This document shows positions 42,551-50,444 of a stretch of 64,000 bases of DNA, piece after piece. Where the stretch lies: contig CAVPTB010000003.1 of NCBI GenBank assembly GCA_963708575.1, positions 1 to 64,000 of the forward strand, read 5' to 3'. The stretch's first letter is position 1; every line of letters starts with the position of its first letter. Made by a program: the position numbers and the translations under genes. The notes under the pieces were generated by a model. It was not told where the DNA came from. It made no database searches and worked only from the letters and a program-made list of their open reading frames with translations. The stretch comes from DASVWZ01 sp963708575 (GTDB taxonomy: Bacteria; Acidobacteriota; Terriglobia; Terriglobales; Acidobacteriaceae).

Positions 42551-43564
42551 TTCTTTTAGAAGCAGAGATTTGAAGCCGTGGACGGCATAGGTGAACGGGT
42601 CGGCTTTGGCGATGGCGCGGAGCCACCAGGGGAACGCCTGCACGGGGTAGATCGATCCGCTGGGGAAAAAGAGCAGCGTATTCAGGATCCCAAAAATGGC
42701 GCGGGGGACCAGGGGATCTTCGATTCGTACCATCAACAAAAACATCATGGTGTTGAAGGCGACGGAGGTCAGCACAATCATGATCAGCAGGCCGAGCATG
42801 GTGGCGGGATTAAAGACCGTTCCCACGCCGGCCAAAAGGGATCCGATGATGGTGATGACGACGCCGGTCAGGACGGCTTTGATGGCGCCGGCACCGTTCA
42901 GTCCGAAGACCAGCTCGGCTTTTTTGATGGGCGTGACCAGGTAGCCTTCGTGCACACCTCGGGCTTTGTCGTCGATGTAGAGCATGCCTCCGCCGATCAT
43001 GACTGAGACAAACATCGCCAGAGTGATGGAGCCGGGCAGCAGATACTTCATGTATTCGATATAGGGATAGAGTTCGACGATCTGCAGCACGGTTTGTTGC
43101 AGCAGGCGGGGCTCAATGGTTGGCTGGTTCAGCGCGTTGGTGATGCTGGTGAGTTCGTCTTCGAGGGTGGAACTCATGAAGTTGTCGCTGTTGTCGACGA
43201 TCAGCGCGATCTTGGGAGCATTCTGCTCGTAAACGCGGCGGGAATATTGCGGGGGAATGATGACGGCACCCTGAATCTTGCCGTTGCGGACGTCTTCCAT
43301 CGCGGTCTTTTCGTCGTGGTAATAAATGGGCTCGAAGGTGCGCATGTTGGCGCGGACGGAGTCGAAGGCCTCGCGAATTTTGAGGGCTTGGGTGCCGCCA
43401 TCTTCATCGACCAGACCCATCTTGGCGTCGCGAATCTTGCCACCGAAGGCGTTGCCCAACACGATGAGCTGCACGAGGGGGAAGATCATGGAAGCCATCA
43501 TCAGCGCCGGGGAGCGGAAGAACTTGCGCATTTCGCGCTCGATAATCGCCAACATTCGATTCAT
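42542..43564 (-). CDS. ABC-2-type permease, C-terminus cut by the junction
   Basis: 340 residues: a first helix after EREMRKFFRSPALMM, a long extracytoplasmic segment (about 40-170), and five further helices starting at SITLAMFVSVMIGGGMLYID. DPFTYAVHGFKSLLLKETG is the last authentic piece; family members usually continue 30-40 residues with one more helix. It would export drugs or lipids with the ATPase encoded just upstream (4-base overlap). The stop codon at 42,542 belongs to the sequence joined on. Confidence 0.85.
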   Translation of the reverse strand: MNRMLAIIEREMRKFFRSPALMMASMIFPLVQLIVLGNAFGGKIRDAKMGLVDEDGGTQALKIREAFDSVRANMRTFEPIYYHDEKTAMEDVRNGKIQGAVIIPPQYSRRVYEQNAPKIALIVDNSDNFMSSTLEDELTSITNALNQPTIEPRLLQQTVLQIVELYPYIEYMKYLLPGSITLAMFVSVMIGGGMLYIDDKARGVHEGYLVTPIKKAELVFGLNGAGAIKAVLTGVVITIIGSLLAGVGTVFNPATMLGLLIMIVLTSVAFNTMMFLLMVRIEDPLVPRAIFGILNTLLFFPSGSIYPVQAFPWWLRAIAKADPFTYAVHGFKSLLLKETG

Positions 43565-44622
43565 GGCTGCAATCCTGGTCTGGGTGGCATGACGAATCCG
43601 TGAGCTTTGACGAGTTCGTCGCGTAACTGCCGCCCGGTGTAGTGGACGAAAACGTCGTCCAGGGTTGTGTTTTGTACGGAGAGCGATTTGACGGCGACTC
43701 CGGCCTTTACCGCAGCTTCCACCAGTTCAGTCGTGGTCTTCGAGCCGTCGCCAGTCAGCACACGGTACATGCCTGCGCCTTCGTGCTGGACGGAAGTGAC
43801 ATCGCTCAAGTTTTGCAGGCGATGCTCCCAATCGGCAGGCGCACGTTCGAACTGAGCTTCGATGACGTTCGATCCGGGCACGCTGGCTTTGAGTGCCATA
43901 GGAGTGTCCAGGGCAACGAGCTTTCCGTGATCGACGATGGCGATGCGGTCGCACAGGCGATCGGCCTCGTCCATGTAGTGGGTGGTGATCAGAATCGTGA
44001 GTGCGCGGTTGCTCTTGATGTTGGTCAGCATTTCCCAGACAGCGACACGGGAGACGGGATCGAGTCCGGTGGTGGGCTCGTCAAGAAAAAAGATGCGAGG
44101 ACTGTGGACCAGGCCCCGCGCGATTTCGAGACGGCGGCGCATGCCTCCGGAGAGCGTTTTGGTCTGGGCATGACGCCACTTGGTCAGGTCAACGAGCTCG
44201 AGCAATTCATCGATGGCCTCTTTGCGTTTCTTGGCGGGCACGTCGTAGAGCTTGGCGTAGATGTTGAGATTTTCTTCGATGGTGAGATCGAGATCGCTGG
44301 TCAGGGCTTGGGGGATCACGCCCATGGTGCGGCGAACGGCATCGGGTTCTTTGGCAACGTCGTGGCCTGCGATGAGGGCTCTGCCCCCGGTGATGGGAAT
44401 GAGCGTCGTCATCATGCGAATGAGCGTGGACTTCCCTGCTCCGTTGGGACCGAGGAGGCCGAAGATTTCGCCTTCCTTCACGTTGAACGTGACGTCGTCC
44501 ACAGCGGTGAAGTCGCCGTACTTCTTGACGATGTGATCGACTTCGATGGCGGTGGGCACGTTGGGATCTTCGAACTTGGTGAGTTCATTCATCGCGCCGT
44601 TCGGTTTGGAGGCCGCCATCAT
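43561..44622 (-). CDS. ABC transporter ATP-binding protein (DrrA-like)
   Basis: 353 residues with a full nucleotide-binding domain: Walker A GPNGAGKST (58-66), Q-loop IPQAL, signature LSGGMRRRLEIARGL, Walker B IFFLDEPTTGLDP and a switch His in LITTHYMDEADRL. A DrrA-type C-terminal extension (TTLDDVFVHYTGRQLRDEL) follows. It powers the ABC-2 permease; starts and stops of the neighbours overlap by 4 bases on both sides, so expression is coupled within the TetR/HlyD/ABC operon. Confidence 0.93.
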   Translation of the reverse strand: MMAASKPNGAMNELTKFEDPNVPTAIEVDHIVKKYGDFTAVDDVTFNVKEGEIFGLLGPNGAGKSTLIRMMTTLIPITGGRALIAGHDVAKEPDAVRRTMGVIPQALTSDLDLTIEENLNIYAKLYDVPAKKRKEAIDELLELVDLTKWRHAQTKTLSGGMRRRLEIARGLVHSPRIFFLDEPTTGLDPVSRVAVWEMLTNIKSNRALTILITTHYMDEADRLCDRIAIVDHGKLVALDTPMALKASVPGSNVIEAQFERAPADWEHRLQNLSDVTSVQHEGAGMYRVLTGDGSKTTTELVEAAVKAGVAVKSLSVQNTTLDDVFVHYTGRQLRDELVKAHGFVMPPRPGLQP

Positions 44623-45713
44623 TGCTTCTCCGCTGAGGTGCCGTCGGTTGCGACGCCCTTGAGTTGCTCGGGTGAGACCAACACTTCGGCCGTCATGCCG
44701 GGAACGTAAGCGCCTTTCGGATTGTCGAGGCGAACCTTGAGAACGATGGTCTTGATGTCGCGCTTGCGACGGTTCACGTCGCGCTGCGTGGCGAAATCCG
44801 CTTCGGCCGACTTGAAGAACACTTTGCCTTGAACGACGGTTCCTCCGGGAAGACGGACCCGAAGCGTGTCGCCGAGGCCGATGTGGTCAGAGTCGGTTTC
44901 GGGGATGGCGGCGCGCACCCAGGTGTCGCCGAGATCGACGATGGTCACGATCGCTTGACCGGCGTTGAGTACTTCTCCTTCGCGGGCGGCGCGGACGGAA
45001 ACCGTTCCGGTGACGGGCGCATAAATTTTGGTGTAGCCGAGACGAACTTCGGCCTGCTTCAGCAGGCTTTCAGCGTTGGAGAGTTGAGCGCGGGTTGACT
45101 CGACCGTCTGATGAGCGGCGTGAGCCGTATTGGTGTTGGCGATAGCTGTATTCAGATCAGCCTGGGCCGCGCTGACTTGCTGCTGCAAGGATTGGACGAC
45201 GGCTTTCTGGGCTGCGAGATTGGTTTCGGCCTGGACGCGATCCTGATCGGAGGCGACGCCTTCTTTCGCCAGCTCGATCATGCGGCGGCTGTCACTCTCA
45301 GTGCGTTCGAGGGTGGCTTCAGCCTGAAGCAACTGCGCGCGAACGGAAGCAAGCCGGGCTTGGGCATTGGCGACGCTGCTAGTGGTCGAGCCTTGCATGG
45401 CTTGCAGCGTGGATTGGGTTTCCGCGACCTTGAATCTCTGGCTGTCGATGGTGGCGGCGGCGGCGCGTTCCTCGGCTTCGAGTTCAGAGGGATCGATGAC
45501 CGCGATCAGGTCGCCTTGCTTCACCTGCGTGCCTTCGTCCACCAGCAGCTTTTGCAGGCGGCCTTCAATTTGCGGGCTGACGATGACCTGGTTCGAATCG
45601 ACTGTGCCGATGAGAACGAGGTCGCGATTGCTGGGCGTGGAAAAGAAGTAGTATCCCGACGCGATGGCGAGAATAATTCCGATAAGAATTATGAATTTGT
45701 TGCGAACACTCAT
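44619..45713 (-). CDS. HlyD-family periplasmic adaptor
   Basis: 364 residues: an N-terminal membrane anchor (IILIGIILAIASGYYFF), a biotinyl-lipoyl strand (VIVSPQIEGRLQKLLVDEGT), a long coiled-coil hairpin (about 80-210, Gln/Ala-rich) and the returning lipoyl/beta-barrel part (LGYTKIYAPVTGTVSVRAAR, GDTLRVRLPGG). It links the inner-membrane ABC pump to the outer membrane, which implies a diderm host and so supports an acidobacterial rather than actinobacterial origin. Its start overlaps the stop of the 58-codon ORF and its end overlaps the ATPase start. Confidence 0.92.
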   Translation of the reverse strand: MSVRNKFIILIGIILAIASGYYFFSTPSNRDLVLIGTVDSNQVIVSPQIEGRLQKLLVDEGTQVKQGDLIAVIDPSELEAEERAAAATIDSQRFKVAETQSTLQAMQGSTTSSVANAQARLASVRAQLLQAEATLERTESDSRRMIELAKEGVASDQDRVQAETNLAAQKAVVQSLQQQVSAAQADLNTAIANTNTAHAAHQTVESTRAQLSNAESLLKQAEVRLGYTKIYAPVTGTVSVRAAREGEVLNAGQAIVTIVDLGDTWVRAAIPETDSDHIGLGDTLRVRLPGGTVVQGKVFFKSAEADFATQRDVNRRKRDIKTIVLKVRLDNPKGAYVPGMTAEVLVSPEQLKGVATDGTSAEKQ

Positions 45714-45886
45714 TTAGGCGCTCCTTGCGGCGGATAGGAATGACTTTGTGTCACGTCGTTGTTGAGCGTATCGACCTGCGGTCTGGCAGTCTCGGGCGAA
45801 TCGGCCGGTGACGGCTGGGCACCGGCGGATTGGGGATCGTGGGCGAGTACATGCAAAATGTCGAAAAATTCCTGGCTCGGGCTCAT
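45710..45886 (-). CDS. 58-residue ORF between tetR and hlyD
   Basis: MSPSQEFFDILHVLAHDPQS, then a Pro/Ser/Ala-rich polar stretch and QSHSYPPQGAPK. The start overlaps the TetR stop (ATGA) and the stop overlaps the HlyD start (ATGA), the same 4-base linkage used by the rest of the operon. That pattern on both sides is unlikely by chance and argues for real translation, perhaps mainly to couple ribosomes. No family or membrane segment recognised. Confidence 0.6.
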   Translation of the reverse strand: MSPSQEFFDILHVLAHDPQSAGAQPSPADSPETARPQVDTLNNDVTQSHSYPPQGAPK

Positions 45887-46560
45887 CGCTGCACACCATG
45901 CTTTCTGGAGCCGGGCGATTGCAGAAGGACGGCAGAGACGAAATCGAGCACCGCGGCCCTTCGCTCCACGATCTTCTGGGGAGAGAGCGGGTCGATGCCA
46001 CTGACCGTTTTCATCAGAGGAGCGCTGATGAAATAAAAGACCACCAGCGCCACCATGGACGGGATGAACTGTTGCGGATCGATGGCGCGAAACTCGCCGG
46101 TAGCGATCCCTTCGCGAATGACTCCACCTAGTTTGACGTATAGGGGCTGAAAATATTGTTTGGCGATGCGCTGTAAATGGGGCGAGCCATGGCCGGAGCG
46201 CATCATCTCCATTTGAATGAGATTACGATTTTCGCCGTGGCCGGCAATGAAGTCGAAATACGTGCCGACATAGTTGAGAACTTTGCGGGTGGGAGGAAGG
46301 TCCCTGTCGAGAGCTTCGAGGAGATGGCTGCTCATCTGCTGGAAGGCATAGTCGAGGGCGGCGCCATACAAGGTCTCTTTGTCTTTGTAGTAGTAGTAAA
46401 GCAGCGCTTTGTTGACGCGAGCGGTCTTGGCGATGGCGTCGGTGCGGGCTCCGGCGATGCCTTCCTGAGCGAACTCGCGGATAGCGGCTTGCAGGATGGC
46501 GGCGCGGGATTGTTCGGGGCGACCGCGGGAGCCGAGGCGGGGTTTGAGTTTGGCCGGCAT
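45883..46560 (-). CDS. TetR/AcrR-family repressor of the efflux operon
   Basis: 225 residues from ATG 46560 (MPAKLKPRLGSRGRPEQSRA). The helix-turn-helix is IAGARTDAIAKTARVNKALL, followed by YYYYKDKETLYGAALDYAFQ; the C-terminal part matches TetR_C-type ligand domains. An imperfect palindrome sits 3 bases upstream of the start, so it very likely represses itself and the four genes behind it. The upstream 29-codon extension to 46647 is not family-like. Confidence 0.9.
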   Translation of the reverse strand: MPAKLKPRLGSRGRPEQSRAAILQAAIREFAQEGIAGARTDAIAKTARVNKALLYYYYKDKETLYGAALDYAFQQMSSHLLEALDRDLPPTRKVLNYVGTYFDFIAGHGENRNLIQMEMMRSGHGSPHLQRIAKQYFQPLYVKLGGVIREGIATGEFRAIDPQQFIPSMVALVVFYFISAPLMKTVSGIDPLSPQKIVERRAAVLDFVSAVLLQSPGSRKHGVQR

Positions 46561-46562
46561 AT

Positions 46563-46580
46563 TAATTAACTGGTTAGTTA
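46563..46580. promoter_or_regulatory. Probable TetR operator
   Basis: TAATTAAC-TG-GTTAGTTA, an 8-base inverted repeat with one mismatch, directly ahead of the repressor's ATG in the divergent interval with the esterase gene. Confidence 0.6.
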
Positions 46581-46732
46581 GATTGTATGGTAAGAGAGAG
46601 GACTGACGCAAGCCCTGTTTGCAACCGCCCCACATGGAATCAAACAACAGTTAAAGTCCTTTACTTTCAATGCCTTTAGTGAGCTGGCGGACGGATCGGC
46701 TAACAGCGAATCTCACTGTGCGTCCAAAGGAC

Positions 46733-47814
46733 ATGCTTCGACCCGCGGCCTTGCTGCTTCTACTGTCTTCCCTGTTAGCGGCACAACAGACACCCTCACT
46801 GCCTTCGCCCACGGGGCCACATCTCGTCGGCAATTCGGCTTTTGCTGCGGATGGCGAAACCGTGATGGTCTGGTACCCGGCGCAGCAAGCCGGAACCGCT
46901 GCGCCCTACGCACCGAAGAGTCTGCTGGCCCGCATTGAGAAAGAGGGCTACTACGAGCAATCGGCCAGCACCATCGAAACATGGGCCAACGTCAACACTC
47001 ACGCGTATGCGGACGCAAAACCAATTGCGGATCGCGCGCCTTTGCTCATCTTTCTGCCGGGGCGGGAGTGTACGGCTTTCAGTACACAGCTCTGGCCGAG
47101 GAATTCGCCAGCCACGGATATGTGGTAGCGGTAGTGGATTATTTTTCTCTGCAGGCGCCCAAGCGCAGCTATGGCGATGACGACTTTGCTGCCATGGAAA
47201 ACGACATGGCGCGGGCGGCAATAGCGACCCTGAAGGCGCTGAGTTCAAGTGCGCAATGGTCCAGCCGGATTCGTCTGGATCATGTTGGAGTCGCCGGGCA
47301 TTCGATTGGTGGGGCGGCGGCGATCGCTGCCGCGCGTCTGGACCGGAGGTTTGTGGCTTCGGCTGACCTGGATGGCGCTCCTTTCGGAGAGTCGGTTCGC
47401 GGCGCGGCGTCGCCTGTGCTGGTTCTTCGCAGTAAGCCTATGTACTCCGATGCTGAACTTACCAAGCGTGGACGCTCTCGCGAACAGTGGGACAAGATGG
47501 GGCAAGAGGCGCGGAAAGTATGGACCGATTTCGAAGCGAAAAGCGGCGCTACGAAAGTGGAAGTCTGGTCGGTGCAGGGGACGGGACATTTCAGTTTCAG
47601 CGACGCTCCGTTCGTTATGCCAGACGCGATCACGCGCTTCGGAGGAAACACGACAACGGCTGAACGCGCGCAACAAGTGATCGCGGGCTGTCTGACGGAG
47701 TTTTTCGATGAGTATGTGGGATTGACTCATTCAGCGGGAAAAAGCACTCCCGGGAAATGTTCGGCTTTCCCGGAGATCGTGCCGGGGATTCCTCCGGAGG
47801 TACCTCATCGTTAG
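46733..47814 (+). pseudogene. Secreted PAF-acetylhydrolase-like esterase, one frameshift
   Basis: From ATG 46733 (MLRPAALLLLLSSLLAAQQ, signal peptide), the frame runs to PLLIFLPG, then breaks at the GGGG of 47059-47062. The other frame continues GVYGFQYTALAEEFASHGYV, VGVAGHSIGGAAAIAAARL (Ser nucleophile) and GTGHFSFSD (His), ending at 47814. One extra G would restore an alpha/beta hydrolase of about 360 residues of the platelet-activating-factor acetylhydrolase/dienelactone-hydrolase type. Probably an assembly indel rather than true decay. It is divergent from the tetR operon. Confidence 0.8.
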
Positions 47815-47836
47815 GTGTGGGGGAAGGCAAAAGCTA

Positions 47837-47945
47837 TTACGACAAGGACACAGAAGCACGAGGCAAGATCAAGACTTTCACCACAAAGGACACTAAGGGA
47901 ACACGAAGGAAGATCAAGGCCCCCCCCAGGGAACAGAGGGCGCGG
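47837..47945. repeat. Degenerate interspersed repeat, left of the toxin-antitoxin genes
   Basis: Two or three related copies of the form CACAAAGGACACTAAGGG-ACACGAAGGA-GATCAAG (47837-47873, 47877-47918 and a weaker one to 47945). The same family recurs at 48677-48806. It is non-coding. Confidence 0.65.
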
Positions 47946-47961
47946 AGGAATGCAGGTTAGG

Positions 47962-48378
47962 CTAGGCGAAGGGATTTTCAATTCGTATGCCGGCGATCAA
48001 TTGTTGGGCATTCATATCTTCCGAAAGAATTCGCGTGGCTCCGGCTTTGGCGGCGGAGGCGACGATCAAGGCGTCCCAAAAACTGATGCGAGCTTCGTCC
48101 TCCAGGCGGAAGGCTACGGAGATCTCGGCTGAAGTTGTCTCGGTGGACCAGATGGAATAACTGTTGACCACGAGGCGGGCCACGTCTTTCGGCAGGGGCG
48201 CGGCGAATTTCCGAGTTACGTTCACATAGAACTCTTGCAACACTTGCGGGCTGAGAACGCCGGTGCGCTCGGTCCACAAAGTTCGCAGGACGGTTTTCGC
48301 GGCTTCATGCTTTGTCTTAGCGTCGGCGTCGTGAGCATAGATCAGGACGTTGGTGTCGACGAAGGTTCTATCGCTCAT
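47962..48378 (-). CDS. PIN-domain toxin (VapC-like ribonuclease)
   Basis: 138 residues. Acidic residues of the PIN active site are seen in FVDTNVLIYAHDAD (Asp8), VLQEFYVNVT (Glu) and ISFWDALIVASAAKAGATRI (Asp), with a later LSEDMN acidic pair. Such toxins cleave tRNA or rRNA when not bound by the antitoxin. It overlaps the upstream antitoxin gene by 11 bases, so the pair is co-translated. Both flanks carry members of an interspersed repeat family. Confidence 0.88.
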   Translation of the reverse strand: MSDRTFVDTNVLIYAHDADAKTKHEAAKTVLRTLWTERTGVLSPQVLQEFYVNVTRKFAAPLPKDVARLVVNSYSIWSTETTSAEISVAFRLEDEARISFWDALIVASAAKAGATRILSEDMNAQQLIAGIRIENPFA

Positions 48379-48604
48379 GCCATTGGTCGCGAGAGGCGGA
48401 AATCAGACCTCCGAGGTGAAAGCCTTGATCGAGCAGAGCCATGGCTTGGCGCTCAGCCCGTTCATAGGCCTCTTCCTCGCCTACCAAGAGCTCAATCTGC
48501 TGCGCCAGGAGGCCGGTAATGGAGGTCTCGCGCCTTGCGGCCAGGATCTTGGCTTTGCGGATCGTTTCTTTTGTCAGGCTAATCGTTATATTTTGCTTAT
48601 ACAT
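48368..48604 (-). CDS. RHH-type antitoxin partner of the PIN toxin
   Basis: 78 residues. The N-terminal YKQNITISLTKETIRKAKIL, then AARRETSITGLLAQQIELLV, has the strand-helix-helix pattern of ribbon-helix-helix DNA binders (DUF6364-like). The C-terminal helix (EEAYERAERQAMALLDQGFH) should bind the toxin. A perfect palindrome ten bases upstream of the ATG (48615-48629) fits autorepression by the complex. Confidence 0.82.
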   Translation of the reverse strand: MYKQNITISLTKETIRKAKILAARRETSITGLLAQQIELLVGEEEAYERAERQAMALLDQGFHLGGLISASRDQWHER

Positions 48605-48614
48605 ACTGATATAT

Positions 48615-48629
48615 CACGTATATTACGTG
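48615..48629. promoter_or_regulatory. Operator-like palindrome of the toxin-antitoxin operon
   Basis: CACGTA-TAT-TACGTG, a perfect 6-base-arm palindrome, 10 bases upstream of the antitoxin ATG, within AT-rich DNA with further partial ACGTG copies. Confidence 0.65.
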
Positions 48630-48676
48630 TAACACGTTTTATGCGTGTTCGTCAAGTGCAGGTAAGGTCAAAGGCT

Positions 48677-48806
48677 TTCACCACCAAGGACACTAAGGGG
48701 CACGAAGGACAATCAAAAGCGTTACCACAGGGACACGGAGGAGCACGGGGTGGATCGGATGGCCTTTGCCGCCGAGAACGCTAAGGAGCACGAAGGAGGA
48801 TCAAGG
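48677..48806. repeat. Degenerate interspersed repeat, right of the toxin-antitoxin genes
   Basis: Three copies related to those at 47837-47945: 48677-48717 (CACCAAGGACACTAAGGGG, then CACGAAGGAC), 48723-48755 and 48763-48806 (GAACGCTAAGGAGCACGAAG). All are in the same orientation and none is coding. Confidence 0.65.
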
Positions 48807-48821
48807 GTTTGTCGTCGAGGG

Positions 48822-50087
48822 TTAGTCGGCGACACGCAGGATCAGGGTCCTGCCTTTCGGTTCGAGTTCGCTGACTTTCGGAAGTGCGGCGTCGATTTTT
48901 TCGCGGGAACCGGCGTGAGTCAGGATTCTTACCTGATGTTGGGTGGAGTTTCCTTTGGCCCATACGGCGGCGGCGCGGGCAACTTCGACTCCGTTGCGTT
49001 CGAGGACAGTGGTGATTGGCCCGATGGCGCTGGGATCGCCTACTTCGAAACGGAGATAGTGCTTGCTGGCGTAGTCGCGTTTGCTGGCCCCGATGTTGTT
49101 TTCCTGGACGGGACGGAATCCGCCTTGATGGCAGGCGATGTCGACCACGTCGGAGAGAACCGCGCTGGCACTGGGCAGCGGGCCTGCACCTTTACCGCAG
49201 AAGAGCATCTCGCCGACGGCGTCGCCGCGCAAGAGTACGGCATTGTTCTCGTTGCGGACGGAAGCGAGTTGATGAGCTTGCGGGAGAAGCACTGGCGCAG
49301 CACGAAGCGCGACCGAGTTATCGGATAGTTCGGCGGTGGCGATGTGCTTGATGACGTATCCGAGATCGGCAGCGGCCTGGACGTCATCGGCGGTGATTCC
49401 GGAGATACCTTCGACCTGCACCATGTCGTTGGCGACCTGGGCGTCGAAGGCAAGCTCGGCAAGGATTTTAAGTTTCTGCGCGGCGTCGTGGCCTTCCACG
49501 TCGAGTGTGGGGTCGGCCTCGGCAAAACCCTTGGCTTGGGCCTCACGCAAGGCAGCATCGAAACCGAGCTGGTCGTCCGTCATGCGGGTGAGAATGTAGT
49601 TGCAAGTGCCGTTTAAAATCCCGCTGAGGCTCTGGATGTTATTTCCCACCAGGCCATTGCGCAGGGCGCGAATGATGGGAATGCCGCCGCAAACGCTGGC
49701 TTCAAATCCCAAGCGCAGGTTGGCGGTCTCGGCAGTTTTCATCAAGGCGAAACCGTCGAGCGCGAGCAAGGCTTTGTTGGCGGTGACCACGTGTTTGCCA
49801 CCGGCCAAAGATTCCTGAATGAAGCTACGGGCAGGCTCGATTCCGCCGACGAGTTCGACGACCAGGTCGCAACCATTCTGCAGGACTTTGGACGGATTGG
49901 TAGTGAGCAGAGCGGGATCGACTCCGGGACGCTCCTTGGCGAGATCGCGAACCAAAATCCGGGTAATGCTCAGGTCGACACCAGAACGCTGACGAATCAG
50001 GGAGACATTCCGGCTAACAAGCTCAACCAAGCCGCGTCCCACGTTGCCGCAGCCGAGCAATCCGATTTTTAGTTTGCGTACCGCCAT
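48822..50087 (-). CDS. hom: Homoserine dehydrogenase
   Basis: 421 residues from ATG 50087. Reduces aspartate semialdehyde to homoserine, the branch point to threonine and methionine. It has the NAD(P) fold KIGLLGCGNVGRGLVELV, the catalytic-domain block GGIPIIRALRNGLVGNNIQS then LSGILNGTCNYIL, DPTLDVEGHDAAQKLKILA with the catalytic Lys, and a C-terminal ACT domain (about 345-421, YLRFEVGDPSAIGPITTVL) for threonine feedback. It is downstream of thrC and the sulfur-carrier gene on the same strand. Confidence 0.96.
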   Translation of the reverse strand: MAVRKLKIGLLGCGNVGRGLVELVSRNVSLIRQRSGVDLSITRILVRDLAKERPGVDPALLTTNPSKVLQNGCDLVVELVGGIEPARSFIQESLAGGKHVVTANKALLALDGFALMKTAETANLRLGFEASVCGGIPIIRALRNGLVGNNIQSLSGILNGTCNYILTRMTDDQLGFDAALREAQAKGFAEADPTLDVEGHDAAQKLKILAELAFDAQVANDMVQVEGISGITADDVQAAADLGYVIKHIATAELSDNSVALRAAPVLLPQAHQLASVRNENNAVLLRGDAVGEMLFCGKGAGPLPSASAVLSDVVDIACHQGGFRPVQENNIGASKRDYASKHYLRFEVGDPSAIGPITTVLERNGVEVARAAAVWAKGNSTQHQVRILTHAGSREKIDAALPKVSELEPKGRTLILRVAD

Positions 50088-50162
50088 CAATCACGTCCTT
50101 CAGAATTTCAGGGCCCACTCTAAACGCAAAGAGCGCGTTGAGAGTGGGGCATCCAAACCAGG

Positions 50163-50444
50163 TTAAGTCGCCCCTCCTGCAATGGAAGGCACCAAGAGGA
50201 CTTCGTCGCCGTCCTGAAAGGCGTACTCGTTGCCTCCCAGGAATCGAATGTCTTCTTCATTCACGTAGACGTTGAGAAAGCGCCGGACCTGTCCGGCGTC
50301 GTCGCGCAGATGCGGCTTGAGTTCCGGGAACTGGGTATCGAGCACGGAAAACAGGTCAGCCAGATTGGCCGGCGAACATTCGACTTTGCCGGTGCCTCCG
50401 GTATGGCGGCGCAGGGCTGTCGGAATTTGAATTGTGACTGTCAT
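50163..50444 (-). CDS. MoaD/ThiS-family ubiquitin-like sulfur carrier
   Basis: 93 residues. MTVTIQIPTALRRHTGG, VRRFLNVYVNEEDIRFLGG and FQDGDEVLLVPSIAGGAT closely follow the CysO type of beta-grasp carrier. The double Gly needed for thiocarboxylate formation is present but followed by Ala-Thr, so the two extra residues would have to be removed before activation. It starts directly after the thrC stop (TAA then ATG) and precedes hom, so it is in a threonine/homoserine operon rather than with molybdopterin or thiamine genes. Confidence 0.88.
   Translation of the reverse strand: MTVTIQIPTALRRHTGGTGKVECSPANLADLFSVLDTQFPELKPHLRDDAGQVRRFLNVYVNEEDIRFLGGNEYAFQDGDEVLLVPSIAGGAT

Noticed and set aside
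42541..42626. Reading the cysteine-dioxygenase frame through to 42,626 as its true N-terminus
   Set aside because: The first 28 codons derive from the acidobacterial permease gene read in another frame.
43642..44709. 355-codon plus-strand frame
   Set aside because: Antisense to the ABC ATPase, whose motifs are all intact.
47837..48806. Regularly recurring repeats around the PIN/RHH genes as a CRISPR array
   Set aside because: Copies are degenerate, unevenly spaced, interrupted by genes, and no cas gene is present.
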